Assembly (NCBI GenBank): GCA_963682175.1
Contig: OY821792.1
Location: forward strand, 30,750,652 to 30,814,651
Source of the DNA: Triglochin maritima
Taxonomy: Eukaryota; Streptophyta; Magnoliopsida; Alismatales; Juncaginaceae
Length of the DNA: 64,000 nt
Direction of reading: 5' to 3'
Positions within the stretch are counted from its first letter, which is position 1. Every line of letters starts with the position of its first letter. The notes beneath the pieces were generated by a model, which was not told where the DNA came from, did not search any database, and was given only the letters and a program-made list of their open reading frames with translations. Positions 45,453-57,900 of the stretch are shown in pieces. Made by a program: the position numbers and the translations under genes.

Positions 45453-46625
45453 ATGGCTCCTAGACGCGTGAGGAGTTCTCCACGCGATCGTGATCCCAGT
45501 GACGACACTTCAGGTGCTCAGTGGGACAGGCTGGGCGAGTTTCTGGAGCGTCAGGCTGCTCAGAGCGCTCAGAGCGGGGTGGGAGCTGAGCACGATCGGT
45601 TCATGCGTCAGCACCCGCCGACTTTTGATGGCAGGAGGGCCCCAGAGGTTGCAGAGGACTGGGTCTTCAGGATGGAGAAGATCTTCCGCGCTATTGGAGT
45701 AGCACCTGGCAGGATGGTGGAGTTGGCCACCTATGTGTTTGATGGCGAGGCCGCCAACTGGTGGAGGTCCACGTCCACAGTATTGTTTGATGATCGTCTG
45801 GATGTGAGCTGGGAGGAGTTCTTAGAGGTTTTCCATGAGCAGTACTTCCCCCAGCATGTCAGGGATCAGAAGAGGGAGGATTTCATGTCGCTGGAGCAGA
45901 AGGACATGACACTGACGAGCTACATCAGCAGGTTCAACGCCTTGGAGCGTTACTGCCCAGAGATCTGTGTGACTCCAGAGCAGCGGGCGAGGAAGTTCGT
46001 GAAGGGACTGAGGCAGCCGCTCCGATCTCGTGTGATCAACAGCATGCCGCGGACCCTTGCAGACGCAGTGAAGCATGCCACTATCATCGACCAGGACATT
46101 CAGGAGAACTATCAGGAACCTCAGAGGCAGCAGAGAGACCGGGAGGGTCGCGCAGATGATCGTTCGGGAGGTAGTTCGGGCAAGAGGCCCCGCACTGAGG
46201 AGGTTAGTTATGGCCGACCTGAGGCATGCAGAGCTTGTGGCGGAGTCCACCCCGGGCAGCAGTGCTTCTTCCGTAATGGAGCTTGTCGAGGATGCGGTCA
46301 GCAGGGACACTTTGTCCGAGAGTGCCCTCAGAGGCGAGGAGGACCCAGCAGGAGATCCGGACCCCCGGATGCAGGGAGAGGCGGAGCAGACAGATCTGTT
46401 GCACGACCAGAGCAGGATCGGAGAGCTGGACGGGTCTTCACCATCCAGGCTGAGGAGGCGGGTGACACCCACACCGGAACGGGAGGTACATTTTCTATTT
46501 TGAGCCTGGTTGTTAGTGTGAGTTGGTTGTGTGCAGCGTTTTCCTTTTTCTCGGAGGAGTTCGGGAGGAGGACTTGGAGCTTCGAGGAGCAGCTTGTTGC
46601 GATTTCGAGGACGAAATCCTTTTAA
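45453..46625 (+). CDS. gag: Gag polyprotein of the non-autonomous LTR element
   Basis: The frame starts MAPRRVRSSPRDRD; an ATG 12 bp upstream is in frame, but this one is the better family-like start. Residues of about 50-190 form the retrotransposon gag domain (HPPTFDGRRAPEVAEDWVFR, YFPQHVRDQKREDFMSLEQ). A basic, Gly/Arg-rich part follows, then a CCHC zinc knuckle CRGCGQQGHFVREC with an additional Cys cluster just before it (CRACGGVHPGQQC). The frame continues into the first residues of the protease region (RVFTIQAEEA...GGTF), then crosses a deletion junction near 46500 into about 40 residues of unrelated frame. The other frame at the junction reads FRGRNPFKEGGL up to TAA, resembling the normal C-terminus of a gypsy polyprotein. 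Gag packages the element RNA, and it appears intact and could still do so. Confidence 0.9.
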   Translation: MAPRRVRSSPRDRDPSDDTSGAQWDRLGEFLERQAAQSAQSGVGAEHDRFMRQHPPTFDGRRAPEVAEDWVFRMEKIFRAIGVAPGRMVELATYVFDGEAANWWRSTSTVLFDDRLDVSWEEFLEVFHEQYFPQHVRDQKREDFMSLEQKDMTLTSYISRFNALERYCPEICVTPEQRARKFVKGLRQPLRSRVINSMPRTLADAVKHATIIDQDIQENYQEPQRQQRDREGRADDRSGGSSGKRPRTEEVSYGRPEACRACGGVHPGQQCFFRNGACRGCGQQGHFVRECPQRRGGPSRRSGPPDAGRGGADRSVARPEQDRRAGRVFTIQAEEAGDTHTGTGGTFSILSLVVSVSWLCAAFSFFSEEFGRRTWSFEEQLVAISRTKSF

Positions 46626-46636
46626 GGAGGGTGGAT
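46624..46636 (+). other. Polypurine tract
   Basis: AAGGAGGGTGGAT lies directly before the 3' LTR, in the position for plus-strand priming. Confidence 0.85.
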
Positions 46637-49137
46637 TGTAATATCCCTAACCTTGATTAGGGTTTAATTGGTGTTTAGGTGGAGTTGATGATGGATTTGC
46701 ATGGGAATGGAGGAAAGAGGGGACGTGATGGTGAGAAGTGTGGGTGAATAGTGGGTGCATGGTGTAGGTGATGGTGTAGAGTGGTGAAGTGAAGGGTGAG
46801 GTGATGGTGGAAGCATGGGCTGGGTTGCTTGGTGGAGAATTTGAGAGTTGTGCTTGGGAAGCCAACGTCTCCTTTCCTTTTCTTCTTCCTTCTTCTTCAA
46901 CTCTTTTCTCTATTCTTCCATCCATATTCTTCCTCTCCTTCAAGATCCTTGAGCTCCGGTGGTGCGGGTTGCGGAGCAAGGCGAGCGTGCTGGGCGTGGT
47001 GTGGCGCGCGGAGAAGGTGCGAGGAGGTGGTGAGCGTCGGAGGCAAGCTAGGCGGTGAGCTCCGGTGTTCGTCGTCGTCCTTCGCGTCGAGGTATGCCAA
47101 GTTCTTGCATTAGAGGCCTTAGTTGATCACCCATGTTGGGGTGAGGTTGGGGTCGGTCGCGCGAGGTCGGAGGCCTCGCCGGCGACGAGTTTCGACGTCA
47201 AAACCTCGGCTGGCGCGAGGTTGATGACGTCTGTCGGTCGACCGGGTCCCTTGGACGGTCGACCGAGCGTAGTGTTTTTGGCCTGTCTGTCGAGTTTCGG
47301 TCGACCGTGACCTTGTGTCGGTCGACCGTGACTTTAGTGTACCGGTAGAATACGTAAGCTTCGGTCGACCGTTTGATGACATAGAAAATATTAGGTTGAC
47401 CCTTAAGTGTTCGGTCGACCGAGACCCCTGAGTCGGTCGACCGATAGATTTGTTTTGAGCGTTGACCAGACTCCGGATTTTGACCTCGTTCGGTCGACCG
47501 GTTTTAGACCTTCGGTAGACCGTTGGGATTTATGTGTTGCGCAAATAGTTCGACCGTGACAGACGCTTCGGTCGACCGATTCCCTTGTGGAAACGGTCGA
47601 CCGAGTTGTCACTTTCGGTCGACCGATTCCCTTGTGGAAGCGGTCGACCGGTTGTCACTTCGGTTGACCGAATTCCCTTGAGGAAAACGGTCGACCGTGT
47701 CTCTTTCGGTCGACCGATTTGCACAGGACAGGATTCCTGGTTCCACTTAGGATGCCAACTCTGTCCACGGAAACCCGTGTCCTCGCCTTGTGCGTGAGCC
47801 GGGAGGTGACGGTGGGCGCATTATGCGTGCCTGCCCAGGGACCGCCGTGTGGAAGAGTGTGGGTGTCCGGAACGCGTCACTTCCGTGTATGGATCGTGAC
47901 TTTATCTGGTGGATCGTTTGACTCACGTTAGAGTAGTGGCCTGAGGGATTACGGATCCCATTGCTTCAGCAACACGCAACTGCTGTCGGGTGCAGTGACT
48001 ACCGGCCGATGGCTACGGAGGCACAGAGACTACCGGCCAGGATTGGCGACGGAGGTCCAGAGAGGTACCGGCCTATTGACGGCGACGGAGGTCGCGACCC
48101 TGCTCAGTTGGAGCCGGAGTTGGTGTTGCACGTGGAGCTCGTTGACCCTGCGGACTTCGGTTCGGATCTGTCGATTGTCTGGCCTTGTGTGGCGGATATG
48201 TTCGACTGGCCTTGATGGCAGTTATTGCACGTGCCGTGCGGCCTGTGTGGCGGCGGTAGGGCCCCTGTGCGGTCTGTGTGGCGGCAGGGAGGATCGCGCG
48301 TAGCCTGTGTGGTTGCGGCGATGGACTGCCGATGATGTGTTCCGGCAGGTAGCTCGATTGGGCACCTATCGAGTGATATCCCGTGCGGTCTGTGTGGCGC
48401 CGGTTGATGGACCGACCTGAGCGACGGCTCCGTTGGTGTGGTGGTGGTGGACCACGATGTATTCAGATCTGATTTCTACCTTGCGCGGAAGTGCGAACGC
48501 ATCCTCACCGATCCCTTGGCTTGTGTAGTCGCGTGTGGGGATGTGTTGCGTATTGTCCGTTAGACCGTATGTGCCTACGGTAGGTCTCTACGGAGACCCG
48601 ATGTTTGGACCGTGCGGCCTGTGTGGCGACGGCGATGTTGCGGACCGTGAGGCCTGTGTGGCAGCGGTGGCGATTGTAGACCGCGGGGCCTGTGTGGCAG
48701 CGGAAACGATCGCGGGACGGATGTCCGGTTTGGCCCTTGGTGGCGTTGTTGTTTTACTGCTTTGTATTCCATGCCATGCTATACTAGTATGTTAGGGCAT
48801 ATAGGTGAGCTTGTCATACGGGGTTTCCTTATGGAAACTCAGGCATTGTTGTTGCATCTTTTTCAGGACCGCGTTAGGTTCCGGCGGGTGGTGACCGAGG
48901 GAGATTGCACTTTGGGACTGGATCCTGTCGTCTGCCTACTTTTAGGTTGTTGTGATTACATGTACCTTGTGTTTCGTGTTGTAATGTAATCACTCTTTTG
49001 ACAAACTCGTATTGTATTCTGGTGCACCAGACTTATTTATGTATTTCTTTCAGTAATGTCCCCACTCTTGATGGTTTTATTCTCGTGATTTCTTGGGTTT
49101 AAAAAGTTTAAATTTTCCGCTGTTCGGGGATGTTACA
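46637..49137 (+). repeat. 3' LTR
   Basis: Identical to the 5' LTR by eye except at 47293 and 49043. All open frames in it duplicate those of the 5' LTR and none looks like a gene. Confidence 0.95.
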
Positions 49138-49521
49138 CCATATAATCTTGAGGTTTAGTTAGACTAGAGTCGACAAAAAATATATATAAAAAACTTACCC
49201 ACTTCTGATATAAAAAAAATCCCCATCACTGAACACAACTTTTTATCTGGGTGAAATCAAGTGAGATCACAACCCTTATTATCATACAATGATCTATAAT
49301 TTCTAGTTAAACGCATCACTTATTCACCATATTATATATCATATGCATATCAGAAAAGCAAGAATTATGGTTGCAATGATCATGCAACCACACCAGCCCT
49401 TGTCTGGTTACATGCGTTAGTTAGATTCAGAGAAAAGTCAAAAGCAGTTACAGAACATATATATAGCTTATGTTAATTCCTATTGAACTTACTAATAAGT
49501 TCCATATATCCTAAAAAAAAC
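49138..49521. other. 3' flank of the sulfate transporter gene
   Basis: AT-rich, containing the 3' UTR. No other feature was seen. Confidence 0.5.
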
Positions 49522-52500
49522 TCAACACTGTAAACCAACATAGTTCTTTGAAGAAGCAAGACATGCATCCATAGCTTCTCCAATGGTGAGGAAGAATCTG
49601 TCTCCCATTCTATCGACAAATTTCGCACGTTTTAGCTTGTGGATCACTTGCCGTGATGGATTCACGATAGCCAGCTGAAAATCATTAAGACCAAAGAAAA
49701 GAGTCAAGTTGTTGCTCCAATATATAACTGTCATAATTGACATCATTATAATAAATTAATGTCAGATTTTTCTGGGATCAGATTCCTGAAATAAAGGATT
49801 GTCTGTCTGCAATTGGTTCTACAGAAATCGAATACTTCTTCCCCAATAAATGCGTACTTTTATCAAAATTGATCACCTGTAAATTCTGTGATGCTAGATA
49901 TTTGTTCACTTCTTCAAGTAAAGCGATTCCCGAAGTGTCGATGTCCATCACACCTGTAATTGGTCAAAAGATGTGATGCAACTATTATAAGACAGCTCAG
50001 GGATATTTAATTTTGTTAATTTTGATGGCTTAAGCAAATATATAGAACTCAATTATCTGAATATTAACTTTTATTATCTAATGTCGGACTATTCTTTTCA
50101 GATTCATTTGTTTTGTTTGATTAGTCTTACTTGACATGTCAATGACTAGTGCCTGCAACTTGCATTCAGGTTCTTCGGTTGCGATTTCAAGTTCTTCAGC
50201 TACCCTCCCCATGATCCTGAAAGAAACACAAAAGCTGTTATGTTGTGGCTTGTTCCAAACTTACCTGAATATAGAGTATGACTTTGAACAAAATTCTTAT
50301 GGTGTGTCACCTTTGTTTTATGAAACTTGAATTGACAAAGCTCAGCATCGAGGAGTCGATACGGCTTATGATTATTCCCGGAACTTGATTTGCTTGAGGG
50401 TACTGTCTAATGCTGCAGTAGACTTCTGCCCCTGGAATTTTCCCTAGAATTTCGATACGTGGTTGGATCGCGTTCAATATCACCTTGAGGAATGAAATTG
50501 ACACCTGAAATCGTTTGGCAAGACTCATCAATAAATTACAAGACATTCTGAAACAACTGTTCTATTTGACCCAAAGTGGTTCAAGGTTATGATTGACTCA
50601 CCGCTATCAGAATTCCAATCTCAACCGATCCGAACAAAACGCCGAAAAAGGCTCCAATACATGTAACAAAATCCATCTTATCAACCTTCCAAAATGAACA
50701 GGCTTCCCCTATGTCAATTAGGCCTGGGAGAGCTGATAAAATAATTGAGGCTAGTATAGCAGTTGGGGTGTAGTACAATAGCCTAGTTAGCAGTTCCAGA
50801 GCTACAAAAACTGTCACCGCCATGACGATGTTCGAAACAGTGGTTTTACAGCCAGCACTGAAATTTACCGCTGTCCTTGAGAATGATCCTGCAAGTATTT
50901 AAAGGAAATAAGTTAGTTGAAGGCCAAATGTTTTGCTGTAATCATGTTTTAAGTTAATATGTTAGGAGTTTGCGACTGAAAATTCTATAGAACCTGTGGT
51001 TACTGAACAATCATAAACAAAAAATATATATATTAGCAAATAATTTCAAGTTAGATTTATGATAGGTGCGAGCTTGGCACATGAATTATAGAAGTAAATA
51101 GTCAAGATGATATAACTGAGCAACTCAAACTGATCTAAGAAATTCAAAGCTCATGCTTTCTAAAAATTCTGAAGCACGAGAAAATTGACATTGCTCCATC
51201 AACTGATGCTTAATTTAAATGTCCTGAAAGAAAACTGAAACCTGCCTGTTGCACAATAACATGAAGATAGAGACCCCACGAGATTCATGCAGCCCATGGC
51301 TACCATTTCCTTGTTTCCATCAAGAGAATAACCTTTGATTGATGCGAAAGATCGACCAACAGCAATAGCTTCCTGTAAAAAAACAATGGACTTTCAAATT
51401 TTAATACAAATACAACATCTAAAAATTCTAGAGAGTGGGAGCTCATATTGATGGGATAAAGGTTTTGATCTGAACTCACTGTCAAAGCTATGACAGCAAC
51501 AATCAGTCCAATTTTCACGGTTTCACCAACGAATGGACCACTAAACTGCAGGTCTTTTATGGAGCTTGGGTTGATACCCCCCTTGATATGTTTTATTGTT
51601 TTGACACCATGTTTGTCAGCTCTTGTAGCGTAGATAATAAGGGTCGAGAGCACGACCGACAGTAGAGGAGCAATCGCAGGCAACCAGAAATACTTCTTGT
51701 TCTTTCTACCCTACAATCATGATACAAACTTTTCATATTAATGAAGTTCAACATTAACATTTAAACAGCCAAAAATTAAACATGTTTTGTTTGCTTAGGT
51801 ACTTACTATGAACCTTGATGCCAGAATAAAAATAAGGAATGAACATCCAAGGAGGAAATTATAGGGATGCCACTGTTACAATGTAAACAAAAAAATGTCA
51901 AAGTGGTATAAAAAAAAAGCAACAAACTTCTGTTTTTTTTCCATTTAAAGTAAGATTTGGTTGGATAATTTACTGGTTGATGAACTGCTTCCCAGACAGC
52001 CTTCATAACAGAAACCACATCTGTGTTGTTAGTGAAGTGAGTGATCCCAAGTAGTCCTTTAATTTGTTGGAGACCAATCACAATGGCTGCTCCTCCGATG
52101 AATCCAACAAGAGCAGCATGTGAAAGTAAATCAATAAGAAATCCCAACCTGAAACAACAACAAATTTGAGTTTACATAAAATGGTAACTCGAATTTTGGC
52201 GAATTCTTTATAATTTGACCTGCATAGTCCAAAGACAGCTTGGAAAAGACCAGCAAAAAAGGTGGCAGTGAACACCATGTTTCTATAACCAATTGGATTC
52301 GCTACTGGATCCACCATTTTTTGAATCATTGATGAAAGAAGTAGAGAAACCACTGCGACTGGACCAATGGCGATCTCTCTTGAACTTCCCATAACAGCAT
52401 AGATTAGAGGAGGAACAACACTAGCATCTGCCATGAAATGAACAATTATGATAAGAGAATGAAAGAATGATGAAAAACAGTTGTAGCATTATATGATTGC

Positions 52501-52993
52501 TTTCTAAAACAACTTACAGAGGCCATATTGTGGCTCGAGCTTTGCAAGACCCGCATATCCAATACTCTACATAAAATTAAAAGTTTAAACTAATGAAAGA
52601 CACATGGAAAATAGTTCTCTGAAAACAAATCGATGTACATGACTCAAGGAAGAATTTGAAATAAAACTTAAGTAGTGCAGTGACCTGAGGAATTCCGAGA
52701 CTTGCAAGAGTTAGACCCGCCATTAAATCACTCCGAAACATCACTAAATTGTAATCTCGTCCCCACCGGAGGATCGGAAACAAGCCATATGATAACGAAA
52801 TTACGCGTTTTGCTATAGAATTTTTGCCAGTTTTGTTAACGAAAAGCTTCTTTTGGAGCATTCGGGTGATCTCGTTCAATGGTGTGGCCGGTTCAGTGGA
52901 GCTAAGGACCGAAATGACCTTCTCCGGACGTTTCGGCCCACTGTTAACGTCCACCAACTCCAAGGAAGTTTCCTCGGGGACTGAAGGCCTCAT
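49522..52993 (-). CDS. SULTR2: Group-2 (low-affinity) sulfate transporter, SULTR2-like
   Basis: Twelve exons on the minus strand: 52993-52685, 52566-52518, 52427-52220, 52148-51974, 51872-51807, 51710-51480, 51372-51246, 50888-50602, 50504-50311, 50216-50131, 49953-49877 and 49674-49522. The sum is 1962 bp, 653 residues, usual for plant SULTRs. The N-terminal cytosolic part (about 75 residues) is followed by a SLC26-type membrane domain ([80 protein letters not shown]) and a C-terminal STAS domain ([20 protein letters not shown]). [25 protein letters not shown] and [19 protein letters not shown] favour group 2, which takes part in sulfate movement in vascular tissue. Intron 7 uses a GC donor. 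The start is the first ATG of a clear N-terminus ([15 protein letters not shown]). The exact orthologue (2;1 or 2;2) is not decided. Confidence 0.93.
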
Positions 52994-53680
52994 GGTTGCT
53001 TGAAGTGTTTGGAGGAACTCGAAGAGCTCACCTTTAAGTAACAGAATTCACAAAGATTCTCTGTCCAAACGTGCAAGGACCATTGGAATTAGAGGTTTCC
53101 CAAGAGCATGAAAGCTGTTTTCATGGTTGGCAATTTATAGAAATGGAATTCTAGCAGAACCACAGGCTAAAAGTTCATAATTTTCTTTAATATAATTTAA
53201 AATTTCTGTTGAAGTATACTTTGGTGCAGGAATACACATCAATATACTTGAAGCTGTTGATGGACTTATCCTTCATGGATTGACCTATATTGTAGTACAT
53301 GTAATGTTCATGGGAAAAATTAGAAAGCAATCATTGAACTGTTGTGTGAACAAAGTTTGACAAGAACACTATAGATAGTTGACAATGATCCTCAAGACTT
53401 GTGAATTGTGATAGTTTATGGATGTATTATTGTAACTAAAAGGTTACATGATAAGTAGCCCATTCTGAACTACTTCTTGAGAATATACACAATTATTAAT
53501 CTATGTATTATTGTGAATTATATTCACGTACGTGGTGTTTCATTCTTGTAGATCGAAGACCAACCAAACCAAATGGCTTGGATTTTCATATCTTTTATGA
53601 TCGAGAAAGCACAAATTTAGTGGATGGGCTTTGCACACACATGCGCAAAAAAGAAGACACTACAAAATGACTTGTGATTT
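52994..53680. other. Promoter of the sulfate transporter and intergenic DNA
   Basis: No gene or repeat was recognised. Confidence 0.4.
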
Positions 53681-53689
53681 TGGGTAAAA

Positions 53690-54095
53690 CAATGTTTTCT
53701 TTCAATGACAACAAAATCCATACACTCTACTCAACATGCTGCTTTTATGGAAAATAAACATTCAATAATTGGGAATGAAAACATAGATATGAAGTTGATG
53801 GATGGTAACAGACACATGACGTATGTATCTCATACTCTCATTTTGAATAATGTTTTATATGGACGTGGGTAGTTGAACAATTGGAATTGTATTCAACATG
53901 AAATTACAAAATATTTCATTTATAAATAACTTGTTTGTGTTAGAAAGTTGCCTTGAAGAACATCAGGAGTGCATCCAGGAGTGGTCGACAAGAACGCATC
54001 CATCAGAGTCAGACTGATAATTTACTAGACTACCAGAAACGAATGATCAAACCCATTAGGTCCATTGGAACACATCCACACTGATGGGGTCAGAA
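53690..54095 (+). pseudogene. Decayed copia fragment (protease to integrase linker), low certainty
   Basis: HTLILNNVLY (about 53832-53861) resembles the copia segment after the protease, and PLEHIHTDG (about 54060-54085) resembles the start of the integrase core. Both are short, and the intervening sequence is broken. Confidence 0.25.
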
Positions 54096-54104
54096 AATCC
54101 GGAC

Positions 54105-54470
54105 TTCTCTATCCTTTACTTAAACATTTGCCTTAACTTTTGCTTGTAGTTCACATACACCAAATCATTTATCCTCTTTCAGCCAACATGTTCCTCCTCT
54201 TTGTGTGTAACTGCTCGAAAACACTCCAATTCAACTCACAACTTGATGTCGAGCATATCAATCCCAAGTTCCCAACACCCTCATGGTCAACCTCTGTAAT
54301 GTGGTCTCTCTCATGTCTGCGCCATAAGATTGTCACCAATCTATAGGTCTTCTTTCCATCATTTGTCTGACAATCATATCCTTAGAGAATATTTCGAGGG
54401 AGTTCTTGTAACGATCAAGTAAACTGCAAATGTTGTCTTGTTCTTTAGCAGTGGGGATCAGAGACTTAAT
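54105..54470 (-). pseudogene. hAT transposase C-terminal fragment (dimerisation domain)
   Basis: Minus strand: AKEQDNICSLLDRYKNSLEI, then W-stop-QSYGADMRETTLQRLTMR, then after a frameshift CSTSSCELNWSVFEQLHTKR and, in another frame, LNDLVYVNYKQKLRQMFK. This is the order of the hAT dimerisation region. At least two stops and two frameshifts make it dead. No termini were found. Confidence 0.7.
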
Positions 54471-54880
54471 CGCGAAAATTTAAGGATTTGGAAACTTTAA
54501 GATTAGAAGGAGGAAGAAGAAGATAATGAGAGAGGTGTGAAGAATGAAAAGGTTTGGGGGGGGGGGTATTTAGGATTTGGGATCAATGACATTTCTGTAA
54601 TTTTTATATTAAAAAAATAAATAGTTGTTGGAGTAGTCTCCAACGGCTATCGCCTAGGTGACAACCTCGTCGGGTTGTCGCCTAGGCGACCGCCTACGTG
54701 GACACTGATTCATTAGAACTTGAAGAACGGTTGACCATTCCACAAACGTACGATTGGCCAAAATCTGGATGTGAACAATTTTCATTAAGGGTAGGTTGGA
54801 CATTCTTAAATAATTACGTTTGTCCTAAACTTCTTCTATAAATACCTAAGTATTATCTGTACAAATCAACATCTCCGGAC

Positions 54881-54989
54881 CGAGACGATGACGCCTCGAA
54901 AGAAGGCGAAGATCAATGAGAAAGCACTAAGTTGTTACTCGAGACGATGACGCCTCGAAAGAAGGCGAAGATCAATGAGAAAGCACTAA
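54881..54989 (+). repeat. Tandem duplication of about 50 bp (59-bp period) at the copia gag start
   Basis: The block from CGAGACGATGACGCCTCGAA to GAGAAAGCACTAA occurs at 54881-54930 and 54940-54989. It encodes the family-like gag start MTPRKKAKINEKAL in the second copy. Confidence 0.85.
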
Positions 54990-57900
54990 CAACCATCAAC
55001 TTGTCATTGTTCGATGAGATACTTCATGATAGGGGCCAGCATCCGGTCCGGACCGGATTTTTATCCGGGGTCCGGACCGAAGACCGAAGACCAGACCAGA
55101 CCGAATCGGTCCGGACCGGTCAAAACCCGAATTTTTTAAATTAAGAAAAAATCGGACCGGTCCGGACCGAACCGAACCCGAAATTTTAAAATCTTCCGGA
55201 CCGAAACCTGGATCGGATCGGACTGAACCAAACCCACAACTTCCGGACCAAACCCGGACCGACCAGTCCGGTCCGGTCCAAAAACCCAGTTTGGACAGGG
55301 TTTTGCTCTCCCCTATTTCATGAGGTGATGCACGAGAAGACCGTGGCGAGGTTATGGGCAAAATTGGAAGAGGTATTCGCATCCAAATCCATCACCAGTC
55401 GGATCCTCTTGAAGCAACGTTTATTCCTATTTAGAATAGAGAATGTACACACTACAACAACACTTGGATGATTTCAATTCCGTAATTGTTGATCTAGATA
55501 ATGTCAATGTTAAAGTTGATGATGAAGATCAAGCTATATTGTTGTTGTGCTCTTTGAATTCCTCTTATACACACTTTTGTGAGACTATTATGTATAATTG
55601 TACTACTATCTCTTTGTCTGATGTGAAGAATACCTTGAATTGTAAGAGTGACATGGAGAAAGGTTCCCTAGGTTCAAGTAGTAAGAGTGATGCATTGGTG
55701 GTAAGAGGGAGATCAACTGAAAAAGAATAAAGAAACAAGGGTATCAAAGTCTAGAGGCAAGAATGGAAAGTTTTGCAAGAAATCGGGTCACATGGTTAGA
55801 GAGTGTTGACATCCGCAGAATAAGGAAAAATAGAAAGGCTCAGGTAAACCAAACAAGTCTGATGCAAATGTTGCCGAAGGGGCCAATGGCTATGTTCTCT
55901 TAGCATCAAGTTTGGGTTCGCATACCGATGGTTGGGTGGGTGACATCAACTCCACACGACACATTACATCTCGTAGAGATTGGTTTGCTTCGTACAGATC
56001 TTGTGTAGGTGGAGTTGTATTCATGGGAAACGGGAACCAGTGTGATGTTGATGGCATTGAGAGCATCCGTCTGAAAACCCATGATACATCGATCAAAATC
56101 TTGGCCGATATGAGGCATTATCGGATACTGACAAGAACCTTATATTTGTGCAAACTCTTACAACTAATGGTTGTTGTTTCAAAGGTGAAGGTGACTCGAT
56201 CACTATTAAGAAAAGGACACTCATCATGCTTCGTGGCAAGAAGACTAAGGTTGACAATCTCTATATGTTGCAAGGTACAATTGTTGGTGATGCATTGGTT
56301 GTCGCTTCATCCATGTCTAAAGATGAAGTATCTCAGTTGTGGCACACACGTCTTGGTCACATAAGTGAGAAGGGAATGACTTTATTGAGAAAACGTGGTT
56401 TGCTTGGAGATGATGTTACCAGCAAGCTGGAGGTTTGTGAGCACTGTGTATGGGCAAGAAAAATCATATCAATTTGGGTGTAGCGGTGCAAAGTACTAAA
56501 GATACCTTGGACTACATTCATTCAGACTTATGTGGATTTTCTCGAGTTCCATCAAAAGGTGGAGTAAGATACATGTTAACATTCACTGATGACTACTCCA
56601 AGAAGACATGATATATGTGCTCAAGTAGAAGAGCAAAGTATTCAAATACTTCAAACAATGGAAGACAATGATTGAGAAGCAAACTGAAAAGATGATCAAA
56701 AGATTGAGAATGGACAACAATTTAGAATTTTGTTCAGCCAAATTCAACGAATTTTGCAAAGTCGAAGACATTGTTAGACATCAAACCGTTTGTCACATAC
56801 CACAAAAGAATGGAGTGACAAAAATGCTGAACCAGACTATACTTGAAAGAGCATGATGTATGCCCTTAAATGCAAGAATGTCCAAGAAATTTTGGGCGGA
56901 AGCAATCTCTACAACTTGCTACTTGGTGATTGGACTTCAAGACACCAGAAGAAGTATGGTCAGGTAGCCCTCCTAACTATTCAAATTTTAATTTTTTTGG
57001 TTGTAATGCTTATGCTTGTGTTGATCAAGGAAAACTAGATGCTAGATCTTTGAAGTGCATTTTTCTTGGTTATCAATCGGGTGTGAAAGATTATATATTG
57101 TGGTGTCCAGAATCTCATTAATTCATGATTGAAAAAGATGTGGTTTTTTATTGAAGTTGCTATGCCGCCTTCAAGAAAAGAATATGTTATTGTCCCTCAT
57201 ATTTCATGTGCTGAGAAGAGTGCTCTAAAGCAGGTGAAGCAACAAGTTGAACAATTCGTTGAGGTTGAATCTCCACCCGAAAAAGATGATGAGAAAGAAT
57301 CTCAAGTTGAGAATGTTGAGGTTCATAACATTGAACCTCAACATACCTCGAGTCCACACTTGCATATGCATTGTGAGCAACTAAAGAGATTGGTGATTGA
57401 TGAAAGCCAAACTAATACAATGATGTTATTCAGGGCCATAATTGGCTGCATGGTTTGGAGCCATGTATGAGGAGATGACGTCTCTTCATAAAAATCAAAC
57501 ATGGAAGCTTGTTGAGCCTCCAAAAGGAAAAAAACATTGTTGGCTGCAAATAGATCTTCAAGAAGAAAGAAAGTATCTCATGAACTTCTGATGCGAGGTA
57601 AATGCTCATCTAGTTGCAAATGACTTTAGCCAAATCAAAGGTGTCGATTACATTAACATCTTCTCTCCTGTTGTGAAACACACCTCCATACTTGTGTTGC
57701 TAAGTTTGGTCATGATTTCAAGTTGAAGCAATTAGATGTGAAGACAATATTTCTACATAGAGAGCTTGATGAACGAATATACATGAAACAACTCAAGGAC
57801 TTTATCATAGAGGGAAAAGAAGAGCATGTATGTCTTCTTCAAAAAATCACTTTATGGGTTGAAACAATCTCCTCGGCAATAGCACAAAATGTTTGATTTG

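Larger units (their letters stand above)
42821..49137 (+). mobile_element. Young gag-only (TR-GAG-type) Ty3/gypsy LTR retrotransposon
   Basis: Complete element of 6317 bp with a perfect target duplication CCATA (42816-42820 and 49138-49142), 5' LTR 42821-45321 and 3' LTR 46637-49137 (2501 bp each), primer-binding site, gag frame and polypurine tract. The internal region is only 1315 bp: gag is followed directly by the last bases of the polyprotein region, so protease, reverse transcriptase, RNase H and integrase are all absent. I see two differences between the LTRs (43477/47293 G-A and 45227/49043 T-A). The element is therefore recent and must have moved with enzymes supplied by another element. 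Confidence 0.95.

Noticed and set aside
49877..49953. Apparent one-base frameshift in exon 11 of the sulfate transporter
   Set aside because: It was an indexing error; on rereading, the exon is 77 bp and in frame.
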